Origin: Hirudo medicinalis
Taxonomy: Eukaryota; Annelida; Clitellata; Hirudinida; Hirudinidae
Assembly: GCA_011800805.1 (NCBI GenBank)
Contig: MPNW01000556.1
Coordinates: 1 to 64,000 of the forward strand
Reading direction: 5' to 3'
Length of the DNA stretch: 64,000 bases
A program made the translations under genes and the position numbers. The first letter of the stretch is position 1. Every line of letters starts with the position of its first letter. Shown here piece after piece: positions 26,540-55,112 of the stretch. The notes beneath the pieces were generated by a model. That model worked only from the letters and a program-made list of their open reading frames with translations, was not told the DNA's origin and did no database searches.

Positions 26540-27585
26540 TTGTAGTGACAGCACATCCCTACTTTCGCGCAATGACACCATATAAAAACAATTTAAATCT
26601 GGTCTGCATCGCAGAGTCTTTCCTTCCGAGAGATCTCCTAAGAGACATTGTAGAGGAGCCTCCCACAACTTCTCCTTGGAGACTGAAGATGCCAGAGACG
26701 AACCTCGAACCTCTCCGTAGCAGCCGACAACCCTCTGAGGATGCTCATTGCAAGGGAGAAACTCGAGCTCTGCTGCAAAGACGCCTTCAAGACCTTGGAC
26801 AACAGGGCCGGAATTGGAATATTCATTCCAGAGAAGCAAGTCGATGTCAGCCTCAGGACGTCAAGTCACGGCTGCATAAGTTCGACCGAACTAGCAATTG
26901 AGGACTGTTTGTGACTATGGACTCTATGTGAAGGACTCCTATCAGGGGAGGACTTCAATGTAGTCATTTTCAGCGATTCTCTTAGCAAAAACCGCCATTA
27001 CCAGGGAGCAGATTGACCGATGGATTCCAGCGTCTATCAAGGATGTCAAAAGGTCTGTGGCCTGCAACATCACCCAACAGTGGCAAACCAGATGGGATGA
27101 AGACCAAGGAGCCTCCATTACAATTTACTAGAGAAACTTGTATCGACTAAGAGCAAATTCCAATGTGTATCAAGGAAGAAGGAGACCCTGATCTTCAGAC
27201 TCCGTCTTGGAAAGTGTGCTCTGAATCGGTGCTTGATTCTCATGAAGCGCCATCCAAATGGCAAATGTGAAGTTTGCACTCAAGAGGATGAAATTGTCCG
27301 TCACTTCATCATGGAATGCCCGGCCCAATCAGTCCTGAGAGAAAAAATAAGCCTTAAAACAAATCTAACCGAGATGAGTCCCATGCTTAGCAATCCAGCA
27401 AGTGTGGACCTCATATAGAGATGGATTTGTGAAAAGCGGACATTATTAATTATTTCCATATGCATTATTTTAATCATATTTTTAAACTGGCTACTTAATC
27501 TTCTACTTAATCTTCATTTGTTATTTTGTTATCGCTAACAAGTCCAAATCATCTCAGTTATGCAAGGAACCTTAATAATATAAAC
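26540..27585 (+). mobile_element. 3' part of a LINE with RNase H domain (copy A)
   Basis: The region reads, across several frames, as the C-terminal RNase H and tail of a non-LTR polyprotein. Visible pieces are RAGIGIFIPEKQVD, SSTELAIEDCL, VVIFSDSLS, WIPASIKDVKRSVACN, ITQQWQTRWDEDQ and a CEVCTQEDEIVRHFIMEC zinc-knuckle-like C-x2-C-x8-H-x4-C. Frame changes and stops show it is dead. Its 3' end (AACAAGTCCAAATCATCT) is shared with copy B at 36270-36320, so both belong to one family. RNase H after RT points to the I/R1-type group of LINEs; this is a family-level inference. Confidence 0.8.
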
Positions 27586-27614
27586 AAACAAACAATGGTT
27601 TACATCGTCCGTGC

Positions 27615-27685
27615 TTCCGCATGGTCTAATGGTTAGGACTTCGCCTTTCACGTTCGCAGCACGGATTCGAATGTCGTTGATGGAT
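27615..27685 (+). pseudogene. tRNA-Glu-like sequence (tRNA pseudogene or SINE head)
   Basis: A 71-base stretch carries a clear A box (TGGTCTAATGGTTAGGA), an anticodon region CCTTTCACG with TTC, and a T-loop GGATTCGAAT, in tRNA-Glu order. The anticodon stem pairs poorly and the acceptor stem is mismatched at several positions. It is therefore unlikely to be a working tRNA. It sits about 30 bases after a LINE 3' end, which suggests a tRNA-derived SINE or a retroposed tRNA. Confidence 0.65.
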
Positions 27686-28239
27686 CGCCGTCCTAATCAT
27701 CCAGTTATGTAACGGTCGTTAATGAACGACAATCGACATCATCCATTTTTCTGCAGAACGCTAATAAACTGCAAAAGATTTATTTCTGGCTTACTTTAGA
27801 TTATTTGTATGTGTGCACTTAAAATTTTGTATACCATTTAAAATCAGATATGACGCAAGGGTATGAAGTTTCTGCTGGCCTATTTTTCATGAATCTTATA
27901 AAAATTTTAATTCACGTTTTTAAATTTCACCTTTCAGTAACAAGAGGAAAAGAACAATTGACTCCTGTTTTGGTCTTATAACAGCAGTATCTAATAAAAG
28001 ACCAAGTGAAGGAACTACAACATCAATTCAATAAAACTCAAAAAATTCAAAAAAAATCAAAAATGTTTTTGTAAATGTTGAAAATGAAAGCAGGAGCATC
28101 CAAGCCACATTTTGTGAATTCTTTTAAAAAAGAAGTACTTCATTACAATAAAGACTGGAAACAGAAATATAATTGGTTAGAATGCAGTGATAAAAATTAA
28201 TCAAACTAATTAATTGTTGTCTTGTAATAATCAATAAAA

Positions 28240-28532
28240 TAAACATTTTTCCGGGTCTCATCAATCGACCCAACTCTTGCAAAAAATGTCAGTGCCTGTA
28301 ATTGCCCATGTTTTGGCGACAATAATAAATTGTTCGTTCAATTCCGGGATATTCCCGGATGCCCTGAAAATTGCAAAAGTGAGTCCTCTCCATATCACTC
28401 ATCCGATTCCATGGAAAATATCCTGAACCACACACCAATATCAATTCCTCATTATTTCTCGAAATTCTTTGAAAAAACCATGTAAAACAGAAATACTTCA
28501 TTCTAGAAAAATTATCCGTTATCAACGCCCCC
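28240..28532 (+). mobile_element. LINE reverse transcriptase fragment interrupted by hAT element
   Basis: Plus-strand reading gives SSIDPTLAKNVSVPV, then FNSGIFPDALKIAKVSPL, then, after a frame change, TPISIPHYFSKFFEKTM. These match the 'G.FPD.LK.AKV.P' and 'RPIS.LP..SK..EK.M' blocks at the N-terminal side of Jockey/CR1-like reverse transcriptases. The sequence stops at the left end of the hAT element. Sequence just right of that element (after 31443) may continue the same RT. Confidence 0.75.
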
Positions 28533-28540
28533 GCTGGAGG

Positions 28541-31435
28541 CAGTGGCGTAACTTCAAAAGACAGGCCCCCCGCAATAAAGTCAAAACGGGCCTCTTGAGG
28601 ACTTAAATAGTTACGTTTAATTTATATGACCAAATTACTTAAAAAATCACAATGCACGACAAAATTAGATCATGAGATTCTACTAAACGTACACCAGATG
28701 TTAACATTTGAATTTTACAACATTGTAAAATTATATTTGTTCTTAAGATTGGGTTGCAACCACCTAATAATGAAAAAGTAAATTGAAAACATTTCTCAAT
28801 AATGCACAAATAGAAATTTTAATTATACTTTTAAATTGTTTTTGACTTTCTGGATGTTTAACTTAAATCAAATTTTTTCTTCTAGCCTCTCCGCAAATCT
28901 ATATAAAGGTTTGTCTGTATCCATAACTTTTGCCGTGACAGTTCTGCTTCAATATTCAGTGTAACCAATCCTTTAAGATGCTCTTGAGCTACTGAATTGC
29001 GAAGACACTTTTTGATGTACTTCAGCTTAGAAAAAGATCTTTCTGCAGATGCTACTGTAACTGGTAAAGTCTAAAAATATAGAGCTATGCAAGCATCCAA
29101 ATAAGTTGATGAAATTGCAGCATAGTCAAGAATAAGTAAATTTTCGAGTTGCTTAACTGTTGTAGATTTTTTTATTTCAATTTCCATCGTTGTTCGGAAA
29201 GATAGTAACTGCATTGGAAATTCAGGTGAAACGTCAACTGAATATTTAACTTGCAATAAATTGGCCTCCTTGGCTGTGACGTTTTCTTCCTTGGTGAGAT
29301 CAGCTGGAAAAGTATTGAAAATCCACTAACAACACCATGTCACCGGAATTTTTATTCCCGCCTTTGTCTTCGTGTAATAGAAACTATCACTGAAGCATTT
29401 AGTTTTAGAAACTCTGGGAAATGGTCCACATGGTCTACAAGAACCAGTTTCTATAATAAATCGCTTCTGGCTCGCATCAAGTACATCTGCATAATGGCCT
29501 CTGTCTGTTGGATGTTCATCGCTGATAAGTTGAGAACTGTAGATGCAACTCCAGTTCATTTAATTTATCATTTTTTTCATTCTCTGGAGTCCTCGCTTTC
29601 ATTCAAAATGTCAGCTTCTACACTGGTTTTGGACTTAGTTCAATCAGATAACACAGGCATGCGATAAAAAAAAAGTTTTGTTTCATTTTACGTGTTTCTT
29701 ATGTATTTTCAGATGCTGAATTCAAAATTGATACCAAAATTGTCGCATCACGTACGGTTTTGTCACAAAATGTGTTTTTCCAAATCGCACAAGTATTGAG
29801 GCTGTGCAGTGTTTGATAGATAAATTTCCATTAATTTTTTAGATATTGCAAAAACTTAGGAAGATTTAATAACAAAATTATACAATTTAACGATATCTAA
29901 CACTATCCAAGCCATGTTAACATGGAATAGGGATATAAAACCGATTATATCAACCATAAATGTTATATATGATACCATCATCATCATCAACAGCAGCAGC
30001 AGTAGCAGCATCACCATCATCATCTTCATCATAATCCAAAAGGCTGTTGCAATATTATTATTAAATCCTTATTTAAAGGAGAAACCTGCTTTAAGTACCT
30101 ATGCATGAAGTGCTCACATATGTGAAGCCAAGCTGAAAGAAAGTATATTTTTTAGGTTGAACCAGTTTCTACAACCAGACATGCGAATGTTTATTACATA
30201 TGAAAGCTTCCTGTCCACAGTGAAGGATGCTGAAAAATATGCTTGAGTTGCTTTTAAAGATGCTGTTACCAAATGTTTAAGAAAACGAAAGACACGGAAT
30301 ATAAAAACATTGTTGAAAACATGCTGAGAAAATCAAAAATATTGGGATGTTCTATGTCCATAAAAATTCACTTTTTGCATAGGGACATCCTTTCAGAGTA
30401 TCTTGGTGCAATGAGTAAAGAATAAGGTGAATGCCTTCACCAAGATATTAATGAAATATAAAAAGGTACCAGGTGGAATGTCAATGTGATGAGTGACTAT
30501 TGCTGAATGCTACAAGAGTGACAATCAAGATTCATCACACAAAAGAGCTGGCATTCGAAAAAGGCATGCACCATAAATTATCAAATTAAGGTAAATAATT
30601 ATATATAAAACAATGGTATAAGCCAATACATATATTTCAAAAAATGTTTTAATTAAGAATAAGATTAGAATTTCTTACACGCAAAGTCAAAATGCCTTTG
30701 AGGAATGTGAAAAAACTGCATTTGATATGAAAATATTGAGGACATATTTAGATAAAGCATCCCAAAAATCATTATCAATTTTTAGAAAAGTTTTTTTGAA
30801 ACTAAATTTTGCATGCCTGTGTAATTCTGGTGTCTTTTCTATGCTTGAAGTTGCAATTGGTATCAGAAAAGCACTTAACTACCTATATTTCTTTTTTTTT
30901 CAAAATCGTTTTTCTTTCTCCTCTGTGCTGCTCCACTTAAATTATTTGCCATGGTAAATATATTAAAAAGTTTATAATTTATTTTTAAATGAAATATAAA
31001 ATATAGCAAATTTAAGAAGAATGTTTCTTCGTAGGTAAACGAAAGCAGACAACCAACTAGAGTGTGGGGCATGTAGACAAACTCTACTTTGATTCATTGT
31101 TTATTATGGAATATCCATATTGATATTGAGGTGCGATTATTCTAGTAGGCTACAACGGAAAAATAGGAAACAAAAATACAAAGAAAGTAAATTCTTGGAC
31201 TAACTAATCTGCATTCAAATATAAACCGTGTTAGTTAAAATCGTTAGAACTTTTTATTTTCACAACATAAATTGAATTTTCTAGAAATTTGTTTATTTTA
31301 ACTTTTCCGGTAAAAAAATACAGAATATTATAATTTTAATGTGAACAACGCAGAATATAAATTTTCAGAAATTTAAATGCATAAAAGTTTTTTTAGGCTT
31401 TCGACGACAGCTGTTGCGCCATAGTTACGCCACTG
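28541..31435 (-). mobile_element. hAT transposon, internally deleted, with intact terminal inverted repeats
   Basis: Both ends carry the same 13-bp inverted repeat, CAGTGGCGTAACT (28541-28553, and its complement at 31423-31435). The flanks GCTGGAGG (28533-28540) and TCTGGAGG (31436-31443) are an 8-bp duplication with one mismatch, as expected for hAT insertion. On the minus strand a TTF-type zinc finger segment (29559-29326; DEHPTDRGHYADVLDA, CRPCGPFPRVSKTKCFSDSF) is followed closely by a C-terminal hAT dimerisation region (about 29070-28880; LPVTVASAERSFSKLKYIKK). The catalytic core between them is missing and stops occur, so the copy cannot make its own transposase. Confidence 0.88.
30110..30590 (+). 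pseudogene. decayed ORF of an unclassified repeat-associated protein
   Basis: Inside the hAT element, on the opposite strand to its transposase, is a broken frame reading NMLRKSKILGCSMSIKIHFL, then LGAMSKE-stop-GECLHQDINEI, then RWNVNVMSDYC. I recall a 'S.K.HFLHSHL...N.G..S.EQGERFHQDI...RYQGRWN' protein family scattered through invertebrate genomes and treated as repeat-derived. The match is from memory. Stops and frame breaks show it is dead. Confidence 0.5.
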
Positions 31436-31620
31436 TCTGGAGGTTTGCCTGAAAGAAACCCTGGTATTCTCATGTACAAACTAGATCACCATATGTTGCC
31501 TGTTTTATTTTGCAGTTTATTTTTAAGGAAAAATTGCTCCGAATTCAGTATGTAATGCTAGTCGTTGTAGCATGGAAATTCCAATGATACCTGTTTCTCT
31601 TTCACTTATCGTTGAAGATC

Positions 31621-33543
31621 ATGGAACCTGCCAATATTGAGATCTGCAAGCTATGTAACCGATGCATGATCGATCCAAGAATACTTCCTTGTTCTGACAG
31701 TTTTTGCTTGAAATGTTTGGAATCTTCAGAAATTTCGAAAAATTCGTCAAAATGCCCTGTGTGCCAGATTCCATTTAAATTACCAAAAGGCGGATTGAAA
31801 GAGTTGAAGAAAAATGAGTTTATTAACTGTTTGAGCGATCTTAAACACAACTATAATGTCTGTGACGGCTGCAAAAAGAACCAAGCCATCAACTTTTGTG
31901 TTGATTGTTCTTTTAATTATTGCTCAACTTGTTTGGAACATCACGGAAGATTTCCAACAACTAGTAACCATCAGTTAAGGCCAATATCATCGAAAGTTAA
32001 AGAAATTAACGTAAACAAATATTCAACCTGTAAAGAACATTCAAAAGAAAAGTGTTTGTTGTGTTTAGATTGCAAAATTGCTTTGTGTGATCACTGTTCA
32101 TCTTTGAAACACAAAAATCATAAAATCAAGCCCACATCAGAGCATTTTGAGTCTGTGAGGATCGAGTTTGAACAAAGCCTAAAATCAAAAAAAGGGATTC
32201 TTAAAAATGTTTGTTTGAATCTCAAAAGTGTTGAAGACAAGATGTATGATAATGGATTGAAAGGTTCAAACTTGAAGGAAGAAATCCAGCAAAGAGGAGA
32301 AGATCTAAAGAAGGCAATTGATTCAATTGTGGCTGAATTAAATAAGAATGTTGATAAAGAACTAAAACGACATCAAGCAGAGGCAGCTGATGTTATGAAG
32401 AAGCTGAAACATTTGGAAGCAACTTTAAATGAAGAGATCGACATATTGAATGAACAACTGAATGGCTTGAATTGTGAAAATGTTCTTGAAACACCTGCTC
32501 AGATAATGAATAGCAATGTAAAAATTCCAAATTATCTTGGACATTTTGAAATTTCATTATATTTTGATGCTGATGAGAATCTGGCAAATTTGAAGAAGAT
32601 TTATGGTAATATTGGGAGAGGTTTGTGATTTGTCCAATTAGATTATTTTTAACATCTAAAATGATGTTGTCAAGTAGTCTAAATATTGGAGCAACTAACT
32701 TCAAATTCTTCAGCATTCATGTTGTCATTTTTAGTTCCGAAGGTTTGGCTGGTTAACGAGGACAAGATTGATGAAGAGATTTACTCTTATGATTTATTTG
32801 GAGGTGACATTTTTGTGTGCTGCATTAATGAAGATCAATATGAAGTTAAGAAACTAATTCAACATTCTGAACTGACAGAGAGTTCTTCAAAATTGAAGGA
32901 TAAAAAGTTTATCTGTAAACTTGATGACCTAGATGAATTAATAAGTAATGTTGAAGATATATTAATAATTGATGATCTGCTATTTGTTGCGGGAACTAGT
33001 GATGATGAATGTGGATATGTTGTAAAAATTCACATGGGACGGAAGAGGTGCAAGCAAAAACAAATATTTGAACATCCGCTGGAAGATAAGACATATTGGA
33101 TGAGACTTTCAAAGTCATTATGGGAATGTATTCTTGTTATTTTAAAAAATAAGATAGTAGAATTGTCTGATGATGGTGATGTCCTGAAAACCATTGATTT
33201 GACTTTCGACATTATCTATGCATTGCCATTTGATTTAAAGAGTTACATTGTTTGTTGTCCTAAAGAAGTTTGCATCATTGATGATAAAGGTATCAAAATC
33301 AGAAACTCATCTTGTGGTGAGTATCGTGCACTTACAGCACCATGTTGTTTGGTGAAAGATAAGCGTGGAGATACTTATGCTGTTGATATTTGTACTAAAA
33401 AATTATTTGTTTTTGATCATCATCTCATCATAAAAATGTCTCTTGACTTGACAAATGATTTTGTTAAATTGTGTTATGACAAAGAAAGAGATGTTTTAAT
33501 GGCTATTGATGAACACAATTCCCTGTTAACATTTGAGTTGTAA
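31621..33543 (+). CDS. TRIM-like protein: RING, two B-boxes, coiled coil; two exons
   Basis: Exons 31621-32620 and 32735-33543 join in phase 1 across a 114-base GT-AG intron and encode 602 residues. A RING finger spans residues 9-48 (CKLC ... LPCSDSFCLKC ... CPVC). B-box 1 is at about 81-120 (CDGCKKNQAINFCVDC) and B-box 2 at about 137-170 (CKEHSKEKCLLCLDC, with a later CDHC and H-x2-H). A long coiled coil follows to about 300. Exon two encodes a C-terminal half of beta-strand-like repeats with no NHL or SPRY motif I can recognise. The order RING-B-box-coiled coil defines TRIM E3 ubiquitin ligases; substrate is unknown. The RING has Asp26 where the usual zinc-binding His sits. The start is the first ATG after an in-frame non-ATG extension. 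Confidence 0.9.
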
Positions 33544-33544
33544 A

Positions 33545-35320
33545 TGTTTTGATATTATTTCACATGTAAAATTCTTGCATTTTATTTTGTGATTTTTAAT
33601 ATGTTTGTATGATGTTGTTAGTTAAAAAATTCCTTTTATTGAACTTACAAATTATTTGATTTCAAATTAGTATTCGGTACAAAAAATTCGGTGCCAAATT
33701 CCCCAAAAAACTCTTGAAATGCTCGGCTAATCAAATTATCTGAAAGAAACATGGTCATGAAGAATATTATTAACAGTGTTAAACATACCCAGAATAAAAT
33801 CATTACATATTTCGCCACTAAAAGAAGAAATTGAAACAAAAATATTCTAAGTGGCACTTGCTGCTCATCTCTCGAGGTAATGAAAATTAAGTTCGAATTG
33901 AAAAAAAAAACATTTTCATGCCAGACAATCCCTGTGGATGAGAACGTTATATATATCGCTAGATGTCACTAATTGAGGTGAGGAGTGTAGCTTGAGAACA
34001 AACCTGACTTCTGATTTGGCGCTAAATTAGCTGAAAACATGCAATTTCTCGAAATATAGAAATAATATTAGAAACCAAAATTAGCATTTTACAATGGAAG
34101 TAGAAGACTTAAAATTACACCTCATGTAAAGTTTAAAAATTGTCCTTTTTTCTGGATTATTTAAAATATTTCTAATATTTATTAAACGTTATTTATGCAT
34201 TGATAATTTGTTACTAAAAACAAATTTTTATGTTTCAAAGTATCTTAAGTATCAGTTAACGCAAAACCCGGTTTTGTTAATTAATGTTGATCACGGAAAA
34301 TAAATAATCTTTGTTTTTATGTTATGCGCTCAGGGCCTTCGACAAAAATTTTGGGACCCTAAGTCAATTTGGTAATGGGGAATAAAAAAATGGTCTTGAT
34401 TGTAAGACTTCAAAACCTGGGCGGGCCCTTGGAAACACTTGCCCCCAGTCCCACTCTCTGCGGCTCTTGTTCTGATACTTTTTGGAAGCTAAGATACAGA
34501 ACTCACCGCTTCAAATTCTTTGTGCCAAAGTTGAAGTCAATTTTAAAAAAGAATCAAAATTATTCTGAAGAGTTCAGGGTCTGCGACTTTCATATAATTA
34601 ATTAAGTCTCCTCTCACATCTTTAACCACTGACCAATTTTTATAAAATAATAAATGATATGTTGATAATTTTATAAAAAAAAAAATAAATCCTGCAAATC
34701 ATTTTCTACAAATTGTTCACTTTAAACTTTGAAAATCGTGCCAAAAAGATATATATTTTATTAATGTTTTGAAAATGTTTTTAATTCGCTAGATGTCCAA
34801 TGATTGACGAACAACCATTGAAAAATTGGTAAAAGAAAGCTTGTTTGAAAGTAACGTGGAGCGCAATGCCGGGTTTAATGCTTCGAGCGATTTGTGGGGT
34901 TTTCCAGTTATTTTCTGGGCAAGCTTTTAATGGTTGTCGTCAACAGAAGGTAATAATGTTTTGAATTGGAAGTTTGTCTTCTTATTTGAATTTTTGACAT
35001 TTTATTTACAATAAAAACAAAAAAAAAATAACAGAGTAACAACTTCATGATCTGCTCCAAATTCACGAGACAATTAAACCAATTTTGGTCGTCAAAGACA
35101 GCTTCATTATCTGCCCATCGTCAAATTCTCAAAAGAAATAGTAATTTATCAGAGTTTCTTTGAAGATAACAGTAAATTATCATCCATTGTCGAATTAGAC
35201 GTCTGAAAGATCAAAAGTGAAACACAAGCCGAAATTAAGAACTCTTCCTGAAGCACTGCTTATAATTGTGGAGATGTTTTTGTTGATGTTTTTTGTTGTG
35301 ACTAACGTTTGTCAGGTGAT
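33545..35320. other. intergenic, AT-rich, possible transposon scraps
   Basis: I see no gene. A GC-richer patch at about 34328-34460 (CAGGGCCTTCGACAAAAAT and GGGCGGGCCCTTGG) looks like a DNA-transposon end, but no partner end or target duplication is visible. Confidence 0.35.
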
Positions 35321-35329
35321 AGCATACAG

Positions 35330-36330
35330 TCGACCTACTTATACTCAGTTGGTAATGGAGTCCCGTTTCACATCTGGGACCTCCTCATGAGCAATGACAA
35401 CACGCATACAGAAACAACTCAGCGACACAGCTAAGTTTCTATTTGCAAATGGTTTCAAGATCTCAGCGTTTAAATCACAAGCAGTTTTATTTACAGCAAC
35501 GACAAGAGGAGCGAGGCTAATATCAGACTCCGCAACGGCAAGGAAACAATCCCACTGCCCTAGAGGCGCTAAAGGATTGCAATCATAATGATCGTTACTT
35601 AAAGAAAACTCTTTCTCTGATTTCAGACATCCAAGAAAATGGAAGAAAAATCACACTCGTCTGGGTTCATGTTTATGTATCCCTGGCAATGAAGAGGCCG
35701 ATGCCTTATCAGAAGCCGCCGCTACAACTTAGCAGATAGACAGCTGGATCCCAGCTTCTATCAAGGATGCCAAAAGGTTTACGGCCCGAAACATCACCCA
35801 ACAGTGGCAAACCAGATAGGAGGAAGACTCAGGAGGTCTCCACTATAAGGAAATAGAGAAACTTGTGTCGGTGAAGAGCAAATTCCAATGTGCCTCAAGG
35901 AGGAAGGAGACCCTGATCTCCATTTCCGCCTTGGAAAATGTGCTATGAATCGATGCTTATTTCTCATGAAGCAAAATCCAGATGGCAAATGTGAAGTCTG
36001 CACTCAAACTGTTCGGCATTTTCTCATGGAATGTCTGACCCAGTCGGTCATGAGAAGAGAAATAAAGCTTAAAGCAGATCTGAATGAAATGAACCCATGC
36101 TTAGCAGTCCAGCGAGTGTGGACCTCATTTTCAGATGGATCTGCAAAGAGCGGCATAACTTGATCAATCAACCTTTCCCTAATATTATTATTACTATTAT
36201 TATTTCTATATTTTAATCATTACACTTATTATTACTCTAATACTTCTCATTTAATTACAATTTCTAACACCAGCTAACAAGTCCAAATCATCTTAGTCAT
36301 GCAACGGACTTTAATCAATTAAATAAAAAT
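35330..36330 (+). mobile_element. 3' part of a LINE with RNase H domain (copy B)
   Basis: Visible pieces, in several frames, are a reverse-transcriptase thumb (RIQKQLSDTAKFLFANGFK, then ISAFKSQAVLF), an RNase H stretch (ISDSATA; PGNEEADALSEAAA) and the tail IDSWIPASIKDAKRF, ITQQWQTR, CEVCTQTVRHFLMEC. The order matches copy A at 26540-27585, and the 3' ends share AACAAGTCCAAATCATCT. Stops and frame breaks are frequent. Copy B retains upstream sequence that copy A lacks or has lost to decay. Confidence 0.8.
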
Positions 36331-36469
36331 AAAGTCCCATTTCACAATGTTAATTGTATCCATAATATTTACCGTTAATGATGCAGGCCTGCCTGTAATC
36401 TTCTTTTATAAGCCTCTCCAACCCGCTATTTGAATGAGAATTATTTGAAATTGTACCTCGAAAATTATC

Positions 36470-36686
<217 letters not shown>

Positions 36687-36993
36687 TTCCAACTTTTAAA
36701 CAACCCCATTGGTGCATTAGTTTAGAGTTATTAGTTTAGTACAAATGTTGAACACAGCATGTTTCAATCCCTTTAAAATAAAGTTCCATCGAATATATCC
36801 AAATACTGGAGACCATAAATTGAATAACAACGAAATTAGTTTAATAATCTCACAACGACTCACGCGATAACAATCTTAACAATTAGTCAATTATGATAAT
36901 TATTTACTCATTAATTATTCAACAAATCACTTTGGGAATGTTGACTACAGCTCCATATATGAATAAATTATTATCTTAAATCCGACTCCATGT

Positions 36994-55112
<18,119 letters not shown>

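Noticed and set aside
34328..34460. Possible second hAT-type terminus (CAGGGCC...)
   Set aside because: No opposite end or target duplication found.
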